64,000 nt of DNA from Candidatus Bathyarchaeota archaeon (GTDB taxonomy: Archaea; Thermoproteota; Bathyarchaeia; Bathyarchaeales; Bathycorpusculaceae), in the NCBI GenBank assembly GCA_026014745.1, contig JAOZHS010000002.1, forward strand, positions 310,001 to 374,000, given 5' to 3'. Of the stretch, positions 17,060-25,498 are shown one piece after another. The stretch's first letter is position 1, and each line of letters starts with the position of its first letter. A program made the translations under genes and the position numbers. The notes under the pieces were generated by a model. The model saw only the letters and a program-made list of their open reading frames with translations, was not told the DNA's origin and did not search any database.

Positions 17060-18643
17060 TTAGACCCTTAGCAGAGTCATCAACTTCTCAACCAAAACGA
17101 GCAGCCTACAGAAAAACCTGCCAATAGCCCCCAAACCTTCAACCATACCCCTCAAATTAGCCAAATCCGAACGGGTAATTGAGCGAGTAAGCAACATAGC
17201 AACAAGCACCACCAAAACAAAGAAGGGGACGCCTACAACGAGGAGAAGCCAACTCGCCAAAGGCAAAGCAGCAACAACAAGATACGTTAAAACGCCAGCC
17301 ACGGCTGAAGAAAGCAGGATTTTAGCTGAAGAAACCCAATCCACAACTACGCCATAAGTTTTTTTGATAAACCCTAAACCGATAAAGATGCCAGGTAGAA
17401 CAGCAGTCAACGTTGAAAAGATAAGGCCATACACGCCGAAATTCATAATCAAAAGATAACCCATCGGGAAACCTATCAGCCCAGTTAATAGGCCCAGCTT
17501 CATCATGTAGGTTGTTTGGCCCTGACCATTCAGAAACCCTGTTAAACTAAGATACCCAAAGGCGGTATAGAAATATTGAATCGCTAATAGCGCCAAAAAA
17601 AGCGGAGCCAAAGTATAGGTGGCGCCGAAAAGTGTTTCAACACCCGGCGTAGCCAAACACATCACTAAGGCAGTGACTGGAACCACAACAAAAGCGGCAT
17701 ATTTAACAGAGAACTGAAAAACGTTCCTAAGAACAATCTTATCTTTCTCTGCGTCGAGTTTCGAGAAGGCAGGAAACATCATCGTCGTAACGGGAATTGC
17801 GAAAAAAGTGATTAACACAACAAAATTCATTGCGATACTATAGTTGCCTATAGTTACGTTTTCTGTGGTGTAGTAGATGGGGAGCAGAAAGGCGTAGAAT
17901 TGTGGAAGCAGCAGTGTAACAATTGTTGCAAGCGATAGGGGTAAACAATACTTCAGCAGGGTAGTCAAGTATGCCGTTATTTGCAGCTTATTTGAGGGTG
18001 GTTTGGGTAGCTTTCGATAGATAACCAAAACAAGACCGACCCCGATTATGCTGGCAATAAAATTACCCGCTAAAAAGCCAACAGAGGCTCCAGCCGTTCC
18101 CAGACCTAAAGCAACAAGGGCTATGATAAGCGCAGTTTTTGAGATGCTTTGACCAATAATCATGATGCTGTTGAGTTCCATTTTCTCAACCCCAGTAAAA
18201 GCCGCCGTAGCAGCATTCACCAAGCCGTTGGCGAAGATAGAAAAAGACACAATTTGTATAAGCGAAGCAATCTCGGGACGATTAAACACGCTTGCAGCCA
18301 AAAAATCAGCCAAGAAAAAGGATACAACCGAAAGAACAAGGCCTATTATCATTTCAAAGATTATGCCCGTAATATAGATGCTGCGGATTTCATCAAGCCT
18401 GCTCTCGGCACGGTACTGCGCGGTAAATCGAACCATGGCAGAGGTTATGCCCCAATCACGGAAAACCTGAATAAACGTCGGAACCGTCAAAACGACAGCG
18501 TACAATCCATAGAGGTCTGAGCCGAGGAGACGTGCAATGAAAATCGTTCCTACTGACAGAATTAGCGTTGAAATTACTAATCCCCAAAGCAGGTGAAAAC
18601 TTCCTGCAGTTGAAACCTTGGCAATATCAACAGCTTTACTCAT
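17060..18643 (-). CDS. Polysaccharide/oligosaccharide flippase (MOP superfamily), copy 1
   Basis: The 527-residue protein has about 14 membrane helices and the start LLWGLVISTLILSVGTIFIA typical of Wzx-like flippases. These move lipid-linked glycans across the membrane. It is clearly paralogous to the protein at 21845-23434, with the same start MSKAVDIAK and nearly the same length. A short C-terminal stretch (YLVVAALPLASWLLLVVGVP) is identical, matching a near-identical DNA block. The two copies flank two nucleotide-sugar dehydrogenase genes. Confidence 0.85.
   Translation of the reverse strand: MSKAVDIAKVSTAGSFHLLWGLVISTLILSVGTIFIARLLGSDLYGLYAVVLTVPTFIQVFRDWGITSAMVRFTAQYRAESRLDEIRSIYITGIIFEMIIGLVLSVVSFFLADFLAASVFNRPEIASLIQIVSFSIFANGLVNAATAAFTGVEKMELNSIMIIGQSISKTALIIALVALGLGTAGASVGFLAGNFIASIIGVGLVLVIYRKLPKPPSNKLQITAYLTTLLKYCLPLSLATIVTLLLPQFYAFLLPIYYTTENVTIGNYSIAMNFVVLITFFAIPVTTMMFPAFSKLDAEKDKIVLRNVFQFSVKYAAFVVVPVTALVMCLATPGVETLFGATYTLAPLFLALLAIQYFYTAFGYLSLTGFLNGQGQTTYMMKLGLLTGLIGFPMGYLLIMNFGVYGLIFSTLTAVLPGIFIGLGFIKKTYGVVVDWVSSAKILLSSAVAGVLTYLVVAALPLASWLLLVVGVPFFVLVVLVAMLLTRSITRSDLANLRGMVEGLGAIGRFFCRLLVLVEKLMTLLRV
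17217..17290 (-). repeat. Near-identical DNA block shared with flippase copy 2
   Basis: About 74 bases match 22009-22082 with only two differences, while the rest of the two genes differs at many positions. This local identity suggests recent gene conversion between the paralogues. Confidence 0.7.
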
Positions 18644-19107
18644 TGAACATCCTCAAAAAAGACACATGAATATCAAAAAAACCGTCTATTGATATTAGTA
18701 AAAAAGTAGTTCATCCGCATTAACGTATTCTTTTTTGTTGACCCGCGGGTTGATTATACAGTTTGCATATACAGTTTGATATACAACTCATAGGCAGCAA
18801 ACCAGAGAAGAGTGAAATAGGTAACTAGCTGCGAAAACACGTTTTTCAAAAAGAACCCAGTGATGCTATTCAGCGCGGCATTTCCAATTGAAAACAGACC
18901 CCAACGGGAGTATGACCATTAACCAAATCTGCGAAGTTAGCCAATAGTCCCCCAGCATAAACAAAACTATAACTTAGATGGTTAATTCAAAAACCTTGAA
19001 AGCGAAAAGAGAAAAATTGAGTGATCTTACGGACAGTACATAATTGAGCAAAACATACTTCAGTACTTACGCTTAAATAGTTAAAAAATCACTTGTGAAT
19101 AATTCCG
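18644..19107. other. Divergent spacer with a decayed membrane-protein fragment
   Basis: The 464-base spacer holds the promoters of flippase 1 (minus) and the dehydrogenase (plus; AT-rich box near 19072). On the minus strand about 45 codons (roughly 18748-18910) read as a hydrophobic peptide ending YFTLLWFAAYELYIKLYMQ before a stop, with no start codon. The first ~110 bases upstream of the flippase resemble the same position before flippase 2 (TTGATT.TACAG). This suggests the duplication included upstream DNA. Confidence 0.4.
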
Positions 19108-20007
19108 GTGGAAAGATTGGCAAAAGAAAGCGTATTAATAATTGGACTCGGCGAAATCGGACACACACTATTTGCACTCTACACAGAAAGAAAAACAGAA
19201 TTTGACTCCTACGGAATAGACTTAGACCCCGCCAAAATGGCTGAAAATAACCAAAGCATTGAAAATATTCCAAAAAACGTCTCAGTCCTACAGGTTGCTA
19301 TGCCTTGCGGCAACCCAGACAATTTCGCCAAAATAGTAGCGGGCTACGTAGACCAATACAAACCAAATCTCACAATCATCAACAGCACTGTTCCACCAGG
19401 AACCACCCTAAAAGTCGCGGCTAAATGTGGTTGCTTGACAGCACATTCACCTGCCCGAGGCGTCCATATAACCACTGAGCATATGATTTGGGAAATGAAA
19501 CGCTGGCCAAAATACGTAGGCGGCGCAACACCTCAAGCAGGCGAACTGGCAAAGGCACATTTTGAGAAACTCGGGCTACAGGTGAAAATGCTCAAAAGTT
19601 GCCGTGAAACCGAATTAGCTAAGCTTTTTGAAACCACATACCGCGCATGGATGATTACTTGCTTCCAAGAAATGCACCGCATCGCACAATCCTTCGACGC
19701 AGACTTCAATGACACCGTAGACTTCCTAGAAGACACCCACCGACAACGCCTAGACAGACCAATAATGTTCCCAGGCTATATCGGCGGCCACTGCCTAATC
19801 CCCAACACAGAGTTACTGCTGAAATCCTATGATTCAGATATGCTACGGCTGATTTTGGAGTCCAACGAAAAGCGTAAAGAGGAAATGAAAAACCCAACAA
19901 TTAAGCAGGAAGCAGAAAAAGTCGCCGCAAGAGCAGATAAGTTACAAAAGGACTTAACTGGCGAGAGGAATGTGACTTTACCCCAAAGCCGAGGAAAAAC
20001 GCGATAA
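19108..20007 (+). CDS. Short nucleotide-sugar dehydrogenase-like NAD protein
   Basis: The 299-residue protein resembles UDP-glucose/GDP-mannose dehydrogenases, which oxidise a sugar C6 to a uronic acid. The Rossmann start is LIIGLGEIGHTLF, NSTVPPGTT matches the conserved loop, and the catalytic-cysteine region reads GYIGGHCLIPNTELL. It then stops about 65 residues later in a charged helical tail and lacks the C-terminal sugar-nucleotide-binding domain of normal 420-480-residue enzymes. It may act with another subunit or on another substrate. The start is GTG; no strong ribosome-binding site is visible. Confidence 0.75.
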   Translation: MERLAKESVLIIGLGEIGHTLFALYTERKTEFDSYGIDLDPAKMAENNQSIENIPKNVSVLQVAMPCGNPDNFAKIVAGYVDQYKPNLTIINSTVPPGTTLKVAAKCGCLTAHSPARGVHITTEHMIWEMKRWPKYVGGATPQAGELAKAHFEKLGLQVKMLKSCRETELAKLFETTYRAWMITCFQEMHRIAQSFDADFNDTVDFLEDTHRQRLDRPIMFPGYIGGHCLIPNTELLLKSYDSDMLRLILESNEKRKEEMKNPTIKQEAEKVAARADKLQKDLTGERNVTLPQSRGKTR

Positions 20008-20342
20008 TTTTTTTTGACTTTTATCGATCCCCCAAATGAGCGATGAAAGTCTTTTCTGAAGCAATTAGGCTCAAGAAGGAAATATCTATCGGGGCTTACG
20101 AAATTATTAGTGAATAGTAACATTTGGAGTTTTGCGGAAATATGTATAACGATAGAATTCAGAGGGTCTTAGCTGCTTCTGAAGCCCTCACGGGCACCAA
20201 TTTGTTAAATTGTAGAGGTTAAAGCCTAAGGTGTTAGTTTTTACCTGTAGGCTGTCGGGCAGCGGTTGTAAGGTTGAATAATAAACAATAAATAACTTAC
20301 TTGTCCAATAATATAAAAAAGGCTGTCCCTGGTGGCAATTAC
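20008..20342. other. Structured leader region before the second dehydrogenase
   Basis: Three hairpins lie in a row at 20162-20189, 20198-20212 and 20223-20253, with an alternative one at 20184-20195 that shares bases with the first. A TATA-like stretch is at about 20140-20152. No gene is seen in the region. Confidence 0.5.
20162..20253 (+). ncRNA. Candidate structured RNA or regulatory leader
   Basis: Hairpin 1 pairs GAGGG(T)CTT with AAGCCCTC (one bulge). Hairpin 2 is perfect, CAATTT-GTT-AAATTG. Hairpin 3 pairs AGCCT-A-AGGT with ACCT-GT-AGGCT. GCCC-TCAC-GGGC at 20184-20195 would break hairpin 1. Such competing pairs are seen in riboswitch-type leaders, but no known class is recognised. It may also be an independent small RNA. 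Confidence 0.35.
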
Positions 20343-21743
20343 TTGATTGATGAATTAGTTAATAAAATTCACTCAAAGCAATTTAATTTGGCAGTTATAG
20401 GCGCTGGTTACGTCGGACTTCCTACTGCTGCATTATTTGCTGATGCCGGTTTTTTTGTTACTGCTGTTGATATAAGGCCGGCTATTATTGAGGAAATTAA
20501 TAATCGAAAATCCCCAATTGATGAACCTAATTTAGAACAGATGATTGCCCGTAATGTTGAAAAGGGCAAGCTTAAAGCATCTCTAACATCAACTCTAGAT
20601 TTCACCAACTTGGATGGAATAATATTTTGTGTACAAACACCAATAAATAACCTAAACAGCCCTGATTTATCCTATCTTCTTACAGCCGTTGAAACTGTTG
20701 GTTCCTATCTGCGCAAGGGTGCATTGGTCACCATTTGTAGTACCGTTCCACCAGCAACCGTCCGCGATAGGATAAAACCTATGCTGGAATCGCTAAGTGG
20801 GCTAAGCGTAGAAAAAGATTTCTTCTTAGCATATGCACCCGAAAGAATTGCACCTGGAAAAGCACTTAACGAGTTTGTAGAAAGCCCTAGACTAGTTGGT
20901 GGCATTGGACCTTTGAGTACAAAAGTGGCTGTGGCGTTATTTAATTCAGTCTGCAATGAGGTGATAGAAACCGATGCCTCAACTGCAGAGATCTCTAAGC
21001 TTGCTGAGAACACATTTAGAGATATCAACATTGCTTTTGCGAATCAGTTAGCGCTCATTTGCGAACAAAAAGGCGTTGACTTTACTAAGGTAATTGCGCT
21101 TGCAAATACGCACCCGCGAGTTCATATTCATACCTCTGGACCAGGGGTGGGTGGGCCTTGTCTAACAAAGGATCCGTACCTTCTCATTCATGAAGTTTCT
21201 GATTTTGGAAAAAACATAGTCACAACCGCTCGAGAAATTAACAATTACATGCCTCGGCATATTGTAGAATTAACTTTGAATGCCCTGAAACTTAACGGCA
21301 AGAAGATAGATCATTGCAAAATAGCCGTGCTAGGAACCGCATACAAAGCTGATGTAGATGATCATAGGCTCAGTCCCGCTGAACCAATCATTTGGCAACT
21401 TGTTCAATTAGGCGCAGAGGTTTTTACTTTTGATCCTCATTGTGCAGAAGCTTTCGCCTCGAAAAAGGCAAAAAATATTTTAGATGCCGCTAAAGAAGCC
21501 GATTGTCTTATAATAACTGCAGACCACTCTGAATTTAAGAATATGTATCTACCTGACATTCGTACTGTTATGAATGAGAAGCCATCAATTATAGATGGTA
21601 AAAGGATAATCAATCCACAGGAAGCCGAAAAACTTGGTTTTTCGTATTTTGGTGTAGGTTACGGTAGACAAAACGATGTAGGTGCACAATCAATTATGTT
21701 AAAAGAAAAAGTGTTTGCCACATCAAAAAGCACAACCAGCTAA
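20343..21743 (+). CDS. UDP-N-acetyl-D-mannosamine/UDP-sugar 6-dehydrogenase (WecC-like)
   Basis: This full-length nucleotide-sugar dehydrogenase makes a UDP-uronic acid for surface glycans. It has the NAD fold LAVIGAGYVGLPTAALFADAG, the loop ICSTVPPAT, the lysine/asparagine region SKLAENTFRDINIAFANQLA, the catalytic cysteine in GPGVGGPCLTKDPYLL, and the C-terminal domain with LGTAYKADVDDHRLSPA. TTG 20343 is preferred because GGTGG (20331-20335) lies seven bases upstream; an earlier in-frame TTG at 20301 would add 14 residues but has no binding site. The gene is richer in A+T than its left neighbours. Confidence 0.87.
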   Translation: MIDELVNKIHSKQFNLAVIGAGYVGLPTAALFADAGFFVTAVDIRPAIIEEINNRKSPIDEPNLEQMIARNVEKGKLKASLTSTLDFTNLDGIIFCVQTPINNLNSPDLSYLLTAVETVGSYLRKGALVTICSTVPPATVRDRIKPMLESLSGLSVEKDFFLAYAPERIAPGKALNEFVESPRLVGGIGPLSTKVAVALFNSVCNEVIETDASTAEISKLAENTFRDINIAFANQLALICEQKGVDFTKVIALANTHPRVHIHTSGPGVGGPCLTKDPYLLIHEVSDFGKNIVTTAREINNYMPRHIVELTLNALKLNGKKIDHCKIAVLGTAYKADVDDHRLSPAEPIIWQLVQLGAEVFTFDPHCAEAFASKKAKNILDAAKEADCLIITADHSEFKNMYLPDIRTVMNEKPSIIDGKRIINPQEAEKLGFSYFGVGYGRQNDVGAQSIMLKEKVFATSKSTTS

Positions 21744-21844
21744 GTTAATATGCGAAATAAAGCCTTTAACGGGAAAAAACCCCTACCGTGTTTGATGGGT
21801 CTTCGCCATTGGAATAATAAATTCCCGTGTTAGCTTCAAAAAAA

Positions 21845-23434
21845 TTAGCCCTGCTTACCCAAAAGTTTCATCAACTTTTCAAGAATTATTAGCAGCTTGT
21901 TAATAAAACGGCTAAAAGACCCCAAACCTTTAACCATAGACCTCAAAGCTACCACGTCGGATTGTGTAATTGACCGAGTAAATAACAACGCGGCAAGCAC
22001 AACCACAACAAAGAAGGGGACGCCTACAACGAGGAGAAGCCAACTTGCCAAAGGCAAAGCAGCAACAACAAGATACGTCAAAAGCCCAGCCACAGCCGAA
22101 GACAGAAGAATTTTAACTGAAGAAACCCAATCCAGGCCTATATTGTAGGTTTTTTTTATGAAACGTAAACCCATAAAGATGCTCGGAAGCCCAGCGGTTA
22201 AGGTTGTAATAATGAGACCTAAAACTCCATAATTCATTATCAAGAAGTAACCCACCGGGAAACCAATTGTGCCAGTCAATAAACTTAGTTTTAACACGTA
22301 ACTCGTTTTACCCTGGCCATTCAGAAAACCGCTTACACTTAAATTACCAAAAGCTGCATACAAGTACTGAATCGACATAAGTGTCAAAAAAAGAGGCGCC
22401 AAAACGTAAGTTTCACCAAAAAGCGTTTCGACACCTGGCCCAGCCAAACTCATAACTAGAAAGGTAACAGGAACCACAATAAGAGAGGCATATTTAACAG
22501 AGAACCTAAAGATGTTTCCTAGATCCACTTTATCTTTTTCTGCATCCAACTTAGAGAACGCAGGAAACATCATAGTGCTTATGGGCATGGTGAAGAAGCC
22601 GATGAGAACTACAAAATTAAGCGCTATGCCATAATTTCCGATGGGAACATTGTCAGTTACGTAATGTATGGGAAGCAGAAATGCATAGAACTGAGGAAGC
22701 AAAGTTGTGATAATAATACCAAAAGACAGGGGCAAACAGTAACTCAACATGGTAGTTAAGTATTCTTTTAGATGCAGTTGTTTCGACACTGGCTTCGGCA
22801 GGCTGCGATAGATAACGCTGACCAAGGAGATTCCGATTATGCTTGCAATAAAGAGGCCAACGGTGTAACCTATCGTGGCTCCAGCAGTACCCATACCAAA
22901 AGCCACCAGCACGATTATAATTGCTGTTTTAGCAATATTTTGACCAACAATCATTATACTGTTTAGCGCCATTCTTTCATAGCCTGTGAAAACAGCTGTA
23001 GCCGCCGTGACTAGGCCGCTGGCAAAAATGGAAAAAGAAGCGATTTGTATAAACGGAGCAAGCAGTGGCCGGTTAAATACAGTAATCGCTAAGAAATCAG
23101 CGGAGAAAAAGGATAAAACCGAAAGCAACAAACCTAGTATAACCTCAAATATTATTCCGGTAAGGAATATACTGCGGATTTCATCAAATCGACCTTCAGC
23201 TCGATACTGAGCGGTAAACCGGATCATAGCCGAGTTTATTCCCCAGTCACGAAAAACCTGCATAATTGTTGGAACAATTAAAACGATCGTATACAAACCG
23301 TAAAGATCTGAACCAAGAAGTCGAGCGATAAATATAGTGCCTATGGAGGAGATAAGGGTTGAAATTACCAAACCCCAAAGCAGATGAAAACTTCCAGTTG
23401 TTGAAGCTTTTGCGATGTCAACTGCTTTACTCAT
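21845..23434 (-). CDS. Polysaccharide/oligosaccharide flippase (MOP superfamily), copy 2
   Basis: The 529-residue protein is the paralogue of the flippase at 17060-18643, collinear along its length, with about 14 membrane helices. It likely exports a related but distinct lipid-linked glycan, or one copy may be redundant. The C-terminal extension KLLIILEKLMKLLGKQG is basic. It is convergent with the UDP-sugar dehydrogenase gene, which could supply one of its glycan's sugars. Confidence 0.85.
   Translation of the reverse strand: MSKAVDIAKASTTGSFHLLWGLVISTLISSIGTIFIARLLGSDLYGLYTIVLIVPTIMQVFRDWGINSAMIRFTAQYRAEGRFDEIRSIFLTGIIFEVILGLLLSVLSFFSADFLAITVFNRPLLAPFIQIASFSIFASGLVTAATAVFTGYERMALNSIMIVGQNIAKTAIIIVLVAFGMGTAGATIGYTVGLFIASIIGISLVSVIYRSLPKPVSKQLHLKEYLTTMLSYCLPLSFGIIITTLLPQFYAFLLPIHYVTDNVPIGNYGIALNFVVLIGFFTMPISTMMFPAFSKLDAEKDKVDLGNIFRFSVKYASLIVVPVTFLVMSLAGPGVETLFGETYVLAPLFLTLMSIQYLYAAFGNLSVSGFLNGQGKTSYVLKLSLLTGTIGFPVGYFLIMNYGVLGLIITTLTAGLPSIFMGLRFIKKTYNIGLDWVSSVKILLSSAVAGLLTYLVVAALPLASWLLLVVGVPFFVVVVLAALLFTRSITQSDVVALRSMVKGLGSFSRFINKLLIILEKLMKLLGKQG
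22009..22082 (-). repeat. Near-identical DNA block shared with flippase copy 1
   Basis: This is the partner of 17217-17290, with two differences in about 74 bases. It encodes the TLPLASWLLLVVGVP-like helix region near the C-terminus of the flippase. Confidence 0.7.
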
Positions 23435-23883
23435 CTGCTAGTTCCTCAGGAATGCAAGAGTGTTAGCAAACAATGGTTTATCATTTGTGGTAAAACGAAG
23501 GCTCCTCCGCTTTAAAGAGTGCTTGTTAGCCGCAAATTGATTGTACAGCTTCCAACTGCAGACGTATTATTTATGTAGTTTTGCGGTTCACCTTGTTTTA
23601 TAGAGTGGGCTCTCAGGAATTTGGTTATTTGTAACTGGCTGTAACCACACAAGTTTTTATTCAAAAAAGGACCCGTTATTCTTGTAGCGATAGTTTGCTG
23701 GGATATTTACCCCACTGCATTCCACCAACCATAGTTGCCCTCAGTAAAAAACTGATTTTCAACAATGCACTTCCCAAGAAAGGTAGCTGCTCGTAAAATT
23801 GGCAATCATTCGAGCAGCACAAAAATGCATTGAAAAGCATTCACAGACGGGTTGAATCCCCCCTCGCAGGAGGAAAAATTTTC
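23435..23883. other. Divergent spacer related to the one upstream of flippase 1
   Basis: The spacer holds promoters for flippase 2 (minus) and the beta-helix gene (plus). TTGATTGTACAG at about 23537 matches TTGATTATACAG at about 18750, each about 105 bases from its flippase start. A weaker match around 23655-23690 parallels the fragment at 18840-18870. No intact gene is seen. Confidence 0.4.
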
Positions 23884-25431
23884 TTGAAAATGCATTTTAA
23901 TTTGAAGCTACCCTTAGCATTATCAGTCGGCTTGCTTTTAATTGGATTATTCGTAGGTCACGTCGGCTTAAACAGCGATTTAAGCAATGACCAAGCAGTC
24001 GTAGCTTTGCCTCAAACACTCAAGGTATCAATCAACCCCCAAGGACCCGTACTAATGACGTTAAACCAGATTCAAAGATTCACAGCTAACGTCAGCGTTG
24101 AAGATGCAGAGGCAAATTATGAATGGTCTATAGAAAACGCTTCAGCGGATTCTTCGATTAACGGAACGGAGCACCTTTTAGTAACTCAAGGGAAAGAGGC
24201 TTCTTTCCAGTTTCTGATGCCAAGCATAGACAATTGTTGGTTGAATGTGACCGTAGAGAGCAATAACCAAGAAGCAACAGACAACATCAACATCCAATAC
24301 ATATCCAGCCAACCGAACCCTACCAGCAAACCACAAAACCCCACCCAACAATACCCAACCCAAACACAAACACAACAAACCACCTCAAACCAAACCCAAA
24401 ACAACAACATATCCTATGCCCCTCCGCTACCGCTAAACCCCAACTATATCATACAAAAAACAAGCGATAACCTGTACCAAGCCATCAACTGCAGCAACGG
24501 AAACATTGATTTTTCGTCAACAGACGCAGACTCAATCTTCCATAACGTATTCGCCTACCCAGATATACAAGTGGAAGTATCATCAGGCATCTATAACCTC
24601 AACTCAAGCATCACCGTAAAAAATAATCAGCACTTATCCGGATACGGGGCAACCATAAACATGACGTTAACATCAATAAAACCAACCCGAGGCCCCGCAG
24701 TGTTTTGTAGCGACAAACCAATAAATAACACCATAATCGAAGGCTTCACCATCCAGTTACACGCAGATGGATACTTCAACCAAGGCATATACCTCAACAA
24801 CCCACACAACTGCACATTACAAAACAACAAAATCTACGACGCCTACAACCGAGGAATTAGCCTAGACGGATGGGCTTACAATTATGGCGGCTCAGAAAAT
24901 AAAATCTTAAACAACTACGTAGAAAAAACATACTCAGACCAACTAGGTGAAACTATCGTTTTAGGTAACCAGAATGATTCGCGAGTAAGCGGCAATGTAG
25001 TGATTGGAAGCCAGCAGGGCGGTATCACTTTGAGCGGTTGCTTTAGAGTAGAAGTAACAGGCAACACTATAAGTTATTCAGATGGGCAAAATGTTGGATA
25101 CGGCGGCATAGACCTAGAAGCCTCAAGCAACAACACCATAACAGACAACACCATAAACGGAAAAGGCACAGGAACCGGCATAAGAGTAAGCCGCGGCGCC
25201 TACAACAACACATTCAACCACAACAACATATCCAACGTAGCATACGGCATAAAATTGATAGACACCATGGGACCAGCTTCCTACAACAGCTTCTCAAACA
25301 ACAACATAAGCAACACTATAATCGGAATTTCCATTTGCAGCAACACCTGCAATTTCAACACTTTCACAAATAATACAATAACAGCAACGGGCAAGAGTAT
25401 TGAAGACTATGGCAGTTACAATAGTTACTGA
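23884..25431 (+). CDS. Secreted right-handed beta-helix protein
   Basis: The protein of about 515 residues starts with a membrane/signal helix (LPLALSVGLLLIGLFVGHVG), then an Ig-like segment, a Q/T/N-rich linker near residues 155-185, and a parallel beta-helix (pectate-lyase/NosD type) of about 300 residues. Repeated N-N-x-I coils such as NNTITDNTINGKGTGTGIRV are evident. It probably binds or cleaves surface polysaccharide. TTG 23884 is chosen because GGAGG at 23869-23873 lies ten bases upstream; an in-frame TTG at 23830 has no binding site. Confidence 0.78.
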   Translation: MKMHFNLKLPLALSVGLLLIGLFVGHVGLNSDLSNDQAVVALPQTLKVSINPQGPVLMTLNQIQRFTANVSVEDAEANYEWSIENASADSSINGTEHLLVTQGKEASFQFLMPSIDNCWLNVTVESNNQEATDNINIQYISSQPNPTSKPQNPTQQYPTQTQTQQTTSNQTQNNNISYAPPLPLNPNYIIQKTSDNLYQAINCSNGNIDFSSTDADSIFHNVFAYPDIQVEVSSGIYNLNSSITVKNNQHLSGYGATINMTLTSIKPTRGPAVFCSDKPINNTIIEGFTIQLHADGYFNQGIYLNNPHNCTLQNNKIYDAYNRGISLDGWAYNYGGSENKILNNYVEKTYSDQLGETIVLGNQNDSRVSGNVVIGSQQGGITLSGCFRVEVTGNTISYSDGQNVGYGGIDLEASSNNTITDNTINGKGTGTGIRVSRGAYNNTFNHNNISNVAYGIKLIDTMGPASYNSFSNNNISNTIIGISICSNTCNFNTFTNNTITATGKSIEDYGSYNSY

Positions 25432-25498
25432 GAACGGGATTGAGAATTCCAGTTGAAACTTATCATTATGCTGAACCTACGGAGTACATTTTCCGCCA

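Noticed and set aside
24178-24410. Minus-strand frames rich in W, C and V under the beta-helix gene
   Set aside because: They mirror the Q/T/N-rich linker of the real gene on the opposite strand.
24340-24410. Apparent tandem repeat of CAAACAC-type units
   Set aside because: This is the low-complexity T/Q/N linker in the secreted protein, not a CRISPR or separate repeat.
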